The notes under the pieces were generated by a model. That model was not told the DNA's origin and searched no databases. It was given only the letters and a program-made list of their open reading frames with translations. The position numbers and the translations under genes are program-made. A stretch of DNA of 64,000 bases from an uncultured Pelagibacteraceae bacterium. Its GTDB lineage: Bacteria > Pseudomonadota > Alphaproteobacteria > Pelagibacterales > Pelagibacteraceae. Below, piece after piece: positions 19,161 to 29,027 of the stretch (position 1 is the stretch's first letter; each line of letters opens with the position of its first letter). Location of the stretch: the NCBI GenBank assembly GCA_902619925.1, contig CACNFY010000006.1:1-64000 (forward strand), written 5' to 3'.

Positions 19161-19458
19161 TTTCTTTGCTGTCTATAACATTTTCTATTTGTAATTTTGA
19201 ATATAAATGAGGAAACTTTTCATCGTTAGTTGATTTTTCCCAAATAAGATTATTTAAAGTATCCGTTTTTAAAATTAATAAAACTAAATCTTTTTGATTT
19301 GAAAAGTATTTTTTTAAAGTTTGATTTACTTGTTCTCTATCTGATAAATGAATAAAGCCATCCTCGATATCTTTATTTGATCCATGCCAGGTTTTTTTTT
19401 CTTTAAAAAAATTCCATTCTTTTTTCGTGCAAATCTTATAAACATAGTCAATTCTCAT
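19135..19458 (-). CDS. DUF952 family protein
   Basis: VYKICTKKEWNFF, GFIHLSDREQV, FPHLYSKL. Confidence 0.85.
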   Translation of the reverse strand: MRIDYVYKICTKKEWNFFKEKKTWHGSNKDIEDGFIHLSDREQVNQTLKKYFSNQKDLVLLILKTDTLNNLIWEKSTNDEKFPHLYSKLQIENVIDSKEIIGDQYLF

Positions 19459-19850
19459 TATTTAAATTTATTGTCTAATTCTACCTGATATCCTTCCACC
19501 AATCTATTTGCTTCATTTGCCATTCCTGTTACTGCTATCATTTCACTTAACATTTCTTTAGTAGCGCCCTTTTTCATAGCCGCAGCACTGTGAGATCTTA
19601 TGCAGTATTCACATCCATTAGTCACAGATACAGCAACATAAATTAACTCCTTAGTCATTTCATCTAAGGCACCTTTCTTCATCACTTGTTTCATAGAACT
19701 CCAAGTTCTTTCAAGGGTATCTGGATCATTGGCAATGTATTTCCAAAAGTTTGGAACATCTTCAATTTTCCTTGTAGTTTTAATGTCATCGAAAACTTCT
19801 TTTACTTTTCCTATTACTTCGTTTTCATTTATAGGTTTAAAGATTGTCAT
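19458..19850 (-). CDS. Carboxymuconolactone decarboxylase/AhpD-like protein
   Basis: VTNGCEYCIRSHSAAAMKKGAT. Confidence 0.92.
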   Translation of the reverse strand: MTIFKPINENEVIGKVKEVFDDIKTTRKIEDVPNFWKYIANDPDTLERTWSSMKQVMKKGALDEMTKELIYVAVSVTNGCEYCIRSHSAAAMKKGATKEMLSEMIAVTGMANEANRLVEGYQVELDNKFK

Positions 19851-19860
19851 ATTCCTCCTT

Positions 19861-20664
19861 TTAAGACACTGTTTTAAGTAATTTAATCATTTGATTTTTA
19901 TTTTTTTCGTTATTGGCAACAATAATTTTGCCACCATTTATTGGTTCATCACCTTTCCATGTTGAAACTTTTCCACCAGCAGCTCTGATAATGGGAATTA
20001 GTGGATGTATATCCCAAATTTTATTACCACACTGAATAACTATATCTAATTTTCCCTCAGCCATATGTGAATAACTTAAAGCATCAAAGCATGGAAACTG
20101 TAATAATTTTAATACTTTTGGTATTTTCATTTGTTTTTTTAAAGACAATACTCCATGAAATGCACCAGCTATTCTCGCTTTTTTAAATATAACTTTGTTA
20201 TTTACTTTTATTTTTTTTCTTTTTCCATTTTCAAATTTATAAGCAATTTTATGATTAAAATTTATGTAATATTTTTTTAATAATGGAAAATTTGCTAACC
20301 CAATAATTGGTATTCCTTTATAATTAAGTGATATTAGATTACTCCAAGATGGGTTTCCAATAACATATGATCTAGTTCCATCAATTGGATCTATTACCCA
20401 AGAATATTCGCTTTTAGATATTTTTTTTCCAAATTCTTCTCCTATAATTTGATGTTCAGGAAATTTTTTTGTAATTTTTGACCTTATAAACCTTTCAAAT
20501 GCCTTGTCTGATGATGTGACTGGATCGTAACCTCTCCCTTTAAGTTTGTTAGTAACTTGAAAAGACTTGCTCAATTTTTTGTTGTAAAATCTAGTTAATT
20601 CTTTAGCTAAATTATTGAGAAACTTGAAATAAGTTTTATAATTGAATTTTTTTATCTGTGGCAT
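19861..20664 (-). CDS. Inositol monophosphatase family (histidinol-phosphatase-like)
   Basis: IIGEEFG, WVIDPIDGTRSYVIG, WDIHPLIPIIRAAGGKV. Confidence 0.9.
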   Translation of the reverse strand: MPQIKKFNYKTYFKFLNNLAKELTRFYNKKLSKSFQVTNKLKGRGYDPVTSSDKAFERFIRSKITKKFPEHQIIGEEFGKKISKSEYSWVIDPIDGTRSYVIGNPSWSNLISLNYKGIPIIGLANFPLLKKYYINFNHKIAYKFENGKRKKIKVNNKVIFKKARIAGAFHGVLSLKKQMKIPKVLKLLQFPCFDALSYSHMAEGKLDIVIQCGNKIWDIHPLIPIIRAAGGKVSTWKGDEPINGGKIIVANNEKNKNQMIKLLKTVS

Positions 20665-20728
20665 GATAATCTTTTCTTACTATTTTATTTATCTTGATAA
20701 AAGTTAAATTTTAAATAATCCTATAATA

Positions 20729-21832
20729 ATGAAGATAGAATTAAGTGAAAATAGGGTCCTCTTTAAAAACGGATCTTCTTCTCAGGAGATACATCCATTC
20801 TGGTTAAGAGAAAGAGTTACAAATGAGGAGTATTTCGATAACAACACACAACAAAGAAAATTTGATCCAACTTTTTTAAAAACAGATGTTGAAATAAAAA
20901 ATGCTAAAATAAATAATGATTTTCTAGAAATAAATTTTAACGATGGAGTAAATTTTAAGCTAGAAATTAATAAAATTATACAGGAATTTTCAAAAGATGA
21001 TCTCTTAATTCAATCAATTAAAAAAGAAAAATGGGACTCAAATTTTAACAATATAGAAAAGTACAATTACTCTCAAAGCATGTTTGAAAGTAAAGAAATG
21101 TATGAACTTTTAATTAATTTTTATAAATATGGTTTTGTAATAATAAAGGATGTGCCAACAAATGATAATTTTATTGTTAAATTTGCAAATTCTATTGGAA
21201 GTATAAGGAGAACAAACTTTGGAGAGTTTTTTAATGTAAAGTCGGTTCCAAATCCTAATGATCTTGCTTACACATCTTTGCCTTTAGCACCTCATACTGA
21301 TAACCCTTATAGAAATCCAGTTCCATGTATTCAGCTTTTACACTGTATAACAAATGAAGTGAGTGGTGGTTTTTCAACATTAGTGGATGGATATACTGTT
21401 ACTGAAGATTTAAAAAAAGAATTTAAAGACTATTACGATATTTTAACGAAAGTTAAAGTTAAGTTTAAATTTATAGATAAAGATGTCGTATTAGAGGGGT
21501 GGTCTGAATTAATTAAATTAGATGAAAATAAAGAGTTTAAACAAGTTAAATTTAGTCCAAGATTAGACTTTGTTCCAATATTAGAAAAGAGTGAGTTAGA
21601 TTTATATTATAAAGCAAGAAATAAAATTTCCTCAATGTATAATTCTAATAAATATAGAATTGAATTTAAATTAATCCCTGGAGACATATTGATGATGGAT
21701 AATTATAGATTATTACATGGTAGAACTGAATTCGATACAAATGAAGGAAGTAGGTTTCTTCAAGGTGCCTACATTGATTTTGACAGCACTGAGGGAAAAC
21801 TAAGACATCTTAAGAGAAAATTTAATTTTTGA
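20729..21832 (+). CDS. Gamma-butyrobetaine hydroxylase-like 2-oxoglutarate dioxygenase (TauD/TfdA)
   Basis: APHTDNPYRNPVPCIQLLHC, GDILMMDNYRLLHGRTEF. Confidence 0.85.
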   Translation: MKIELSENRVLFKNGSSSQEIHPFWLRERVTNEEYFDNNTQQRKFDPTFLKTDVEIKNAKINNDFLEINFNDGVNFKLEINKIIQEFSKDDLLIQSIKKEKWDSNFNNIEKYNYSQSMFESKEMYELLINFYKYGFVIIKDVPTNDNFIVKFANSIGSIRRTNFGEFFNVKSVPNPNDLAYTSLPLAPHTDNPYRNPVPCIQLLHCITNEVSGGFSTLVDGYTVTEDLKKEFKDYYDILTKVKVKFKFIDKDVVLEGWSELIKLDENKEFKQVKFSPRLDFVPILEKSELDLYYKARNKISSMYNSNKYRIEFKLIPGDILMMDNYRLLHGRTEFDTNEGSRFLQGAYIDFDSTEGKLRHLKRKFNF

Positions 21833-22689
21833 CAATTAAAGACTCACTTATTGCATCTTTAGTCCCAATATTTTTAGGTTTTGGTTTCGTCATTGCAAAA
21901 CCTGCTATGGATGACTTTCCTCCAATTCTTTTGATGGGATTAAGATTTACTTTTGCAGCATCAATTTTAATTTGGTGGTTTCCAATACCTAAAGGATATC
22001 TTTTAAAAATTTTTATAGCATCACTAGTAGCAAATACTATTCAGTACAGTGTCACTTATAGTGGATTAAATTTAATTGATGCGTCTGCTGCTGTTCTCTT
22101 GGTTCAAACAGAAGTTCCATTTGGAGTTTTATTTGCTTATTTCATACTTAAAGAAAAACCAACTATTAGAAGTTTAATTGGAATATTTGTAGCTTTTATT
22201 GGAGTATATATTTTGACTGGCTCACCAAATTTGGATGGTAAATACTTAGGGATTTTTCTAACAATTTTAGGATCAGGTATATGGGCTTTTGGTCAAGTTT
22301 TAGTTAAACCACTTAGCAAAGAGTTAAATCCATTAACTTTGGTTGCTTGGTTAGCATTATTTTCTGGTCCAATTCTAATTTTATTATCTAATTTATTTGA
22401 TGGGAATTCATTAAATTATATTAAATCTGCTAGCACAACTTCATGGATAATCGCAATTTATTTAGGTTTTTTTATGCAGCCAATTACATATGGATGTTTT
22501 TATTACGTTTTAAAAAGTAATCCAATTTATAAAGTATTACCCATAGTTACTATGGGTATCCCATTAACAGGTTTGTTAGCTGCAATTTTACTTCTCAAAG
22601 AAAATCCAACGACTGAGTTATACTTAGGAGGTTTAATAATTTTATTTGGTGTAATTTTAATTATTTATACAAAAAAAGAAAAAAAATAA
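21829..22689 (+). CDS. DMT/EamA transporter, TTG start
   Basis: About 10 TM helices; two EamA halves. Confidence 0.85.
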   Translation: MTIKDSLIASLVPIFLGFGFVIAKPAMDDFPPILLMGLRFTFAASILIWWFPIPKGYLLKIFIASLVANTIQYSVTYSGLNLIDASAAVLLVQTEVPFGVLFAYFILKEKPTIRSLIGIFVAFIGVYILTGSPNLDGKYLGIFLTILGSGIWAFGQVLVKPLSKELNPLTLVAWLALFSGPILILLSNLFDGNSLNYIKSASTTSWIIAIYLGFFMQPITYGCFYYVLKSNPIYKVLPIVTMGIPLTGLLAAILLLKENPTTELYLGGLIILFGVILIIYTKKEKK

Positions 22690-23397
22690 TTAGCCAAATT
22701 TTTGTAAAAATGGCAATATTTCTAAAAGGTAATAGCCTATAACTTGTAGTTGGTTCGTTATAATTAACAAACCTGTAATTAATAATAAACTTCCACCAAC
22801 TCTATTTATTAAAACCATTTTTTGTTTTAAATTTTTTGAAACAAGCATAAATTTTTGAATTAAATATCCAGAGAATACAAATGGTAAAGCTAAGCCTATA
22901 GAATAAAAACTCAAAAGCATAACACCTTTTGGAAGGCTGTCCGTTGTAGATGCATATATCAAAATCGAACCAAGAATAGGTCCTATACAAGGTGTCCATC
23001 CAAAAGCAAAGGCCATACCAATTAGAATAGGAGCAAAAAAACCCTTGTTACCTGTTGATTGAATTCTTTTTTCGTAATTTAAAAACTTAATATTAATAAT
23101 TCCAATAATATGTAACGAAAAAATTATAATAATTATCCCAGCAAAAATTCTCAATTCGAATGAATTTTTTAGAAGTAATTGACCTATAAATGATGCAGCT
23201 GCTCCAAAAATAATAAATACTAACGAAAACCCTAATGTGAATAATATAATAGGTAATAAGTTTATATTCTTTTTTTCAAGTATTTCATCCAAAGTACTAC
23301 CTGATATATAGGCTATATAACCAGGAATAAGAGGTAAGACACATGGGGATAAAAAGCTAATTACACCAGCGCCTAAAGCAAAGAAAATTTCAAACAT
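22690..23397 (-). CDS. ccdA: Cytochrome c biogenesis protein CcdA
   Basis: GVISFLSPCVLPLIPGYIAYISG, AFGWTPCIGPILGSIL; start adjusted. Confidence 0.9.
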   Translation of the reverse strand: MFEIFFALGAGVISFLSPCVLPLIPGYIAYISGSTLDEILEKKNINLLPIILFTLGFSLVFIIFGAAASFIGQLLLKNSFELRIFAGIIIIIFSLHIIGIINIKFLNYEKRIQSTGNKGFFAPILIGMAFAFGWTPCIGPILGSILIYASTTDSLPKGVMLLSFYSIGLALPFVFSGYLIQKFMLVSKNLKQKMVLINRVGGSLLLITGLLIITNQLQVIGYYLLEILPFLQKFG

Positions 23398-23398
23398 A

Positions 23399-26086
23399 TT
23401 AACCAGTATTTTTAATAGCTGCAGAGATTCCGGCAATACTAGTCATTAACGCATCATTAAGTTCATTTTTTGCGTGTTTATTAAGTTTTTTTTTGGACAA
23501 CTTATTCATTACAACAGCTTGTAGAACATTTAAAACTTCAGAGTAAACATTTCTTACAATCGCAGGTCCTCTAAAAATCTTTCTTTGTTTTAATATTTCA
23601 ATTGGTGTTATATCGTGATTAAGTTTTTTAACTGCATCAAATTGAAATCTAAGTTTTTTTCCTACACGTTTCAAAGATGCATCAGCTAAATTATCCTCAT
23701 AAACTTTTGATATTTCTGGATCAACTTTAGATAAAACCATATCTAATAAATCCATTGTTGAATTAAAGTAAGGCCAATTTTTTTCCATGTCTGTTAATGT
23801 TTTTTTGAAAGTTTTTATAGAAGAATATCTTAAAGCTTCTGCAGTACCCAGCCAAGCTGGTAGCATTAATCTAATTTGTGTCCAAGCAAATACCCATGGA
23901 ATTGCCCTTAGGCCTTTAATACTGTCAACATTTTTTCTTTTTGAAGGTCTTGATCCAATTGATAATTTACCTAATGCCATGTGAGGTGTAACAGTTTTAA
24001 AGTATCTTATAAATTCAGAATTTGGTGTAATATTTTTACGATAAGAACTGGTTGAAATTTCTGACATTTTTTGGATCAGATTTCTCCACTGATTTTTTGG
24101 CAATGGTGGTGGATTTAATGTTGCTTCCATTACAGATCCTATATAGCTACACAAATTATATTTTGCTAACGGCTCATATCCATATTTTTGCTGAATTACT
24201 TCACCTTGATCTGTAATTCTAATCTTACCATTAACGGATCCTGGTGGTTGCGATCTTAGAGTTGCCTGAATTGGTCCTCCACCTCTTCCTGCTGACCCTC
24301 CTCTTCCATGAAAGAAAGTTACTTCAATTTTATATCTTTTAGATAACTTCAAGATTTCCTCTTGTAATTTATATTGATGCCAGCTGGCTGACAGTTTTCC
24401 AGCATCTTTACTAGAGTCTGAATAACCAATCATTATTTCCTGATTACTATTTACTAATTTTTTATACCAACCTAATTTGAATAAACTATTCATTATAGGT
24501 TTAGCATTTATTAAATCATCTAATGTTTCAAATAAAGGAACGACTCTTAACCTATCTTTTATGTTTGCTTCTTTTTGTAATAACATAACTGATAGTATAT
24601 CTGATGCACTTGAAGTCATTGATATAACATAAGCACCTAAACATTCTTTAGGTTGACTTGAAAGAACCTTAAAAGTAGACCAAACTTCCTTATTTTCTCT
24701 ATTTTTAAATTTAAATTTGTTTATAAAATTTTTACCTTTCAATTTTTGTGAGAGAAATTTTATTTTTTTTTCTTCGTTCCAAGAATTATAATCTTGGCCA
24801 TATTTATTTTTTATTATTTCAGTTATTAGTTGAGAGTGTCTAGATGCTTCTTGCCTTATATCTAGTCTTGCTAAATTAATTCCAAAGCATTTTGCCCTTC
24901 TCATTAGATCTAAAAGTTCTCCACTAGCTATATTCTCACTTTGATTTTTTTCTAAAGACTCTCTAACGTCTCTCAATGGTTTTAAAATTTCTTCTCTACT
25001 TGAAATTAGTATTTTTTCATTTAGCGGTGTATTATTAACCAAATGCTGTTCGATAGATCTATGCGTTTTTCTAATTTTATCTCTTAAAGGTCTCAAATAA
25101 ACTCTATAAGGTTCGTAAGATTTACCTGCAAATTTACGAATTTTTTTAGAACATTTTTGCATAGAATAAGATCGTATTAACTTAGTTAAAGACTTTTCAT
25201 AAAGTTTTGCTGCCTCCCATCTTGACAAAAGAATAACCTCTTTCGTAACATTTGAAGTAACAAATGGGTTTCCATCTCTGTCTCCACCCATCCAAGATCC
25301 AAATTCAATTGGATTGAAGTTTTTAGGCAATCCTTTCCCCATATTTTTAACAAAGATTTGATTTAATCTTCTATAAACTTTTGGAATAGTCTCCCATAAA
25401 CTATCTTCAATTATTGCTAGACCCCAACGAGCTTCTTCTGAAGGTGTTGGTTTAGACCTTTTTAGTTCATCTGTATTCCAGATAATAGTTATCTCATCAA
25501 ACATTCTTTTATCTAAAATTTTTATTTTAGATGGATAATTTTTTAACAAATTTCTTTGCTCCAAAATTTCTGTCAAGGTATGATATTTTTGTATCAAAGT
25601 TCTTCTTTTTACTTCTGTAGGATGTGCCGTAAGTACGATACCGATATGTAATTGTTTTGCAACATTATAAATTTTACTGTTTGATATTTTTTTGTTTTTA
25701 AAAAAATTTTCAAATATCTCCTCAATAAATATATTTTTTAATTTTTTATCTTTCTTTGTATTTTCGTATATATCTAAAGTCCTTGAGGCATCAATCGATT
25801 CTGCTAAATTATATAAATTCATAAAATGGTTATATGCTCTAGTAAGCTTAAATAAATTTTTTGGATTTACTTTTTTTATTTCTTTAGAGAGTTTATTAAA
25901 ATGATTTTTCTGCCTTCTATTTGCGATATTTGCTTTTGATAATAATCTTGTTTTTTCCACAAGATCAAAAAATTTTTTTCCTTCTTGGTCCTTAATAACT
26001 TTTCCTAAAATGTTACCTAGGTACCTAACATCATCTCTTAATGACTTTGTTGAAATACGTTCATAATATAAATCTCTTTTAAGCAT
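23399..26086 (-). CDS. ppc: Phosphoenolpyruvate carboxylase
   Basis: LTAHPTEVKRRT, GYSDSSKDAGKLSASW, FFHGRGGSAGRGGGP. Confidence 0.97.
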   Translation of the reverse strand: MLKRDLYYERISTKSLRDDVRYLGNILGKVIKDQEGKKFFDLVEKTRLLSKANIANRRQKNHFNKLSKEIKKVNPKNLFKLTRAYNHFMNLYNLAESIDASRTLDIYENTKKDKKLKNIFIEEIFENFFKNKKISNSKIYNVAKQLHIGIVLTAHPTEVKRRTLIQKYHTLTEILEQRNLLKNYPSKIKILDKRMFDEITIIWNTDELKRSKPTPSEEARWGLAIIEDSLWETIPKVYRRLNQIFVKNMGKGLPKNFNPIEFGSWMGGDRDGNPFVTSNVTKEVILLSRWEAAKLYEKSLTKLIRSYSMQKCSKKIRKFAGKSYEPYRVYLRPLRDKIRKTHRSIEQHLVNNTPLNEKILISSREEILKPLRDVRESLEKNQSENIASGELLDLMRRAKCFGINLARLDIRQEASRHSQLITEIIKNKYGQDYNSWNEEKKIKFLSQKLKGKNFINKFKFKNRENKEVWSTFKVLSSQPKECLGAYVISMTSSASDILSVMLLQKEANIKDRLRVVPLFETLDDLINAKPIMNSLFKLGWYKKLVNSNQEIMIGYSDSSKDAGKLSASWHQYKLQEEILKLSKRYKIEVTFFHGRGGSAGRGGGPIQATLRSQPPGSVNGKIRITDQGEVIQQKYGYEPLAKYNLCSYIGSVMEATLNPPPLPKNQWRNLIQKMSEISTSSYRKNITPNSEFIRYFKTVTPHMALGKLSIGSRPSKRKNVDSIKGLRAIPWVFAWTQIRLMLPAWLGTAEALRYSSIKTFKKTLTDMEKNWPYFNSTMDLLDMVLSKVDPEISKVYEDNLADASLKRVGKKLRFQFDAVKKLNHDITPIEILKQRKIFRGPAIVRNVYSEVLNVLQAVVMNKLSKKKLNKHAKNELNDALMTSIAGISAAIKNTG

Positions 26087-26136
26087 TCATATTATACATA
26101 TTATCTTTTTGAAAAATCTTCTATAGGCGTTTTGTG

Positions 26137-26979
26137 TTAAATTTTTCTGACTTTATGTGTTTGTGTCCCTAATTTATCTATGCCTAATTCTATTGTTTCT
26201 CCACCTTTTAAAAATCGAGGTGGTTTCATATTTTCACCTACTCCGGGTGGTGTGCCTGTACAACAAATATCTCCAGGGTATAAAGTCATGCAATGGCTCA
26301 TATATGATACTAGCTCCTCTATTTTAAAAATCATTTGATTAGTATTACCTTTTTGCATTCTTTCGTTATTTACATCTAAGTACATATTAAGGTTTTGAAA
26401 ATCACTTACTTCATCTTTGGTAAGTATATAAGGTCCAATTGGTCCAAAAGTATCAAATCCTTTTCCTTTATCCCAAGTGAGACCTCTTTTTTTTTGAAAA
26501 TTTCTTTCACTTACATCATTTACCAAAAAAAATCCTAATACATATTTTAAAGCCTCATTTTCTGAAATGTATTTTGCTTTTTTGCCAATAACGAATCCTA
26601 ATTCTACCTCCCAATCAGTATGTTCTGAACCTTTAGGAATTTCGATATCATCATTAGGACCACAGACACAATTTGTAAATTTTGAAAAAATTATTGGTTC
26701 ATCTGGAATTGGTAAATTTTGTTCTAAGGCATGATCTTTAAAATTTAATCCTATACCTAAAAATTTTGAGGGATTTCCAACACATGGACCCATTCTTATA
26801 TCTGGATTTATTTCTGTTAAATCATTTAAATTTATTGAATCAATTTTATCTATTGTTTCAAAATTTAATGTTTTTGGATTTAAATCAGATACTATTGTAG
26901 ATAGATCTCTTATTGTATTATTTTTATCAATGATTGCGGGTTTTTCTAAACCAGGCTCTCCAACTCGGCATAATTTCAT
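26137..26979 (-). CDS. Fumarylacetoacetate hydrolase family protein
   Basis: GIGLNFKDHALE, DWEVELGFVIGKKA, TGTPPGVG. Confidence 0.92.
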   Translation of the reverse strand: MKLCRVGEPGLEKPAIIDKNNTIRDLSTIVSDLNPKTLNFETIDKIDSINLNDLTEINPDIRMGPCVGNPSKFLGIGLNFKDHALEQNLPIPDEPIIFSKFTNCVCGPNDDIEIPKGSEHTDWEVELGFVIGKKAKYISENEALKYVLGFFLVNDVSERNFQKKRGLTWDKGKGFDTFGPIGPYILTKDEVSDFQNLNMYLDVNNERMQKGNTNQMIFKIEELVSYMSHCMTLYPGDICCTGTPPGVGENMKPPRFLKGGETIELGIDKLGTQTHKVRKI

Positions 26980-26981
26980 AA

Positions 26982-27866
26982 TTAATAATACACTCTATCT
27001 GATAAATTTGCAGCCCCTCTGACACCGCTAGCATCTCCATATTTTGGTTTTAGAAATTTTGTATTTAACCTCTTTACTTTTAAAAATTTCATTAACAAAT
27101 TCTTAATTTTGTTAAGAAATTTAATTTCATTAGATAATCCGCCACCAAAAACTATTGCATCAGGATCCAAAATATAAATTATATTAACTAAGGATCTAGC
27201 TAATCTTATTTGAAAATCGGAAATTAATTTTTTCATATTTTTATTTTTTTTGTTAAATATCTGTTTGGCTGTTAGTTTATTATTGATTAATTTTTCAATA
27301 CCTTTCCCTGATATAAATTTTTCAATTTTCATATTTTTAATATTTTTTTTAACTAAATTTTTGTCATTTAAATTTCCAAATATAGGTAATGGCATATGTC
27401 CCCATTCGCCTGTTAAGTTATTTGATCCTTTTATAATTTTCTTGTTAATTACTATTCCACCTCCAGTTCCTGAGCCAAGAATTATCCCAAAAACAATTTT
27501 AAAGTTTCTTGCAGATCCATTTAAAGCTTCTGAATATGTAAAACAATTAGCATCGTTTTCGCAAGGCACCTTTCTTTTTAAGCTTTTTATTAAATCTTTA
27601 TTTAATCTTTTATTGTTTAACCATGTTGCATTTGTTGAGTTTTTTAATAAACCTGTATTGGCATCTATAGAACCTGGATGGCAAACTCCAACTTTTAGTT
27701 TTTTTTTAAATTTTTTATCAAGACTACGAATGTTTAGTTTTATGTCCGAAATAACTTTTTTATAACTTTTGGGTGTTGATATTCTTTTTTTAAATATAAC
27801 TTTATTTTTTTCATCAAGAACAACAAATTCAATTTTAGTAGCTCCTATATCAACTCCAACACGCAT
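26982..27866 (-). CDS. ROK family sugar kinase
   Basis: VGVDIGATKIEFVVLD, CENDANCFTYSEA, GSGTGGGIVI, TGEWGHM. Confidence 0.92.
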   Translation of the reverse strand: MRVGVDIGATKIEFVVLDEKNKVIFKKRISTPKSYKKVISDIKLNIRSLDKKFKKKLKVGVCHPGSIDANTGLLKNSTNATWLNNKRLNKDLIKSLKRKVPCENDANCFTYSEALNGSARNFKIVFGIILGSGTGGGIVINKKIIKGSNNLTGEWGHMPLPIFGNLNDKNLVKKNIKNMKIEKFISGKGIEKLINNKLTAKQIFNKKNKNMKKLISDFQIRLARSLVNIIYILDPDAIVFGGGLSNEIKFLNKIKNLLMKFLKVKRLNTKFLKPKYGDASGVRGAANLSDRVYY

Positions 27867-29027
27867 TTATTTCAATATTTTTTTTATTTCTTTTAAAGAA
27901 AATAGTTTAGGTGGTTTACAAGTTGTATTTATTTTTTTAGGTTTGTTTGTTCTAGCAGAATACATAGTTGATTGAATAAGATCTAAAACATGGACTGAAA
28001 CTTCTCCATTACATCTGTGTCTTTTTTTATTTTCTATACAATATGCCATTTCAGCAAGTCCAACACCTCTATAATTGGCATTTGTAGGCGACTCGTTTGC
28101 CCTTGAGCTTTGAGATCTTATGTTAATTTTTCCTAAAGGCATCTTGTTAGTTCTAAATTCTTGCCAGGGACTTCCAAGTTTTTTACAAACGTAAACTGAG
28201 CCACCAAACATATTTGGATCAGGTACAATCATTGATCCTTCAGTTCCGTACAATTCGATATGATTTCTTTGATGAGCGATTACATCAAATGATAATGTTA
28301 ATCTAATTATACTGTTGTTCTCAAAAACAATTGTCGAAAAATAGGTAGTTGGACTTTCAACCTTAATTTTTTTTCCTTTTTTTGGTCCTATTCCAATAGT
28401 TCTAAATTTTGAACCTTTCATCAAACTTGCTGCTTTAACTTCTTTAGCTGGTCCAAGTAAGTTTACTAATGCTGTCAAATAATATGGCCCCATATCTATT
28501 ACTGGACCACCTTCTTTTTTAGCAAACCAAGGCTCAGGATTTGGATGATAAGACTGAACACCAGGGAAGGCAAATATCGCATTACCTAAATTCACTTTTC
28601 CAATAATATTTTTTTCTATTAATTCTTTAGACTTTTGATTACCTCCACCTAAAAAAGTATCTGGCGCATTACCAATATAAAGTCTTTTTTTATTAGCAAT
28701 TTTGAGCAATTCTTTTCCATCTTTTAAATTTATTGCCATTGGTTTTTCTGAATAAACATGTTTTCCATGCAATAGTGATTTTTTTGAAATTATATAATGA
28801 GCTTTAGGTGGAGTTAGGTTTAAAATTATTTCTACCTCTTTATCTTTAAAAAGCTGATTAACTGTTTTAGACTCTAAATTATATATTTTAGCACATTTTT
28901 TTGAAACTTCTTCTTTAATATCCGCACATTTTATAATTTTAAAGTTATTAAAGTATTTTTGTGCTCTAAAATAAGTCTCTGCTATGTGTCCACATCCAAT
29001 TAAACCAACCTTGAAAACTTTAGACAT
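27867..29027 (-). CDS. Gfo/Idh/MocA family oxidoreductase
   Basis: VGLIGCGHIAETYF, SEKPMAI, GPVIDMGPYY. Confidence 0.92.
   Translation of the reverse strand: MSKVFKVGLIGCGHIAETYFRAQKYFNNFKIIKCADIKEEVSKKCAKIYNLESKTVNQLFKDKEVEIILNLTPPKAHYIISKKSLLHGKHVYSEKPMAINLKDGKELLKIANKKRLYIGNAPDTFLGGGNQKSKELIEKNIIGKVNLGNAIFAFPGVQSYHPNPEPWFAKKEGGPVIDMGPYYLTALVNLLGPAKEVKAASLMKGSKFRTIGIGPKKGKKIKVESPTTYFSTIVFENNSIIRLTLSFDVIAHQRNHIELYGTEGSMIVPDPNMFGGSVYVCKKLGSPWQEFRTNKMPLGKINIRSQSSRANESPTNANYRGVGLAEMAYCIENKKRHRCNGEVSVHVLDLIQSTMYSARTNKPKKINTTCKPPKLFSLKEIKKILK

Noticed and set aside
22531-22551. 8-bp inverted repeat TACCCATA-GTTAC-TATGGGTA
   Set aside because: Inside an EamA transporter coding sequence; likely coincidental
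27250-27765. 171-aa plus-strand ORF opposite the ROK kinase
   Set aside because: Antisense to a well-supported gene; composition (Phe/Leu/Ile rich) is typical of the complement of AT-rich coding DNA
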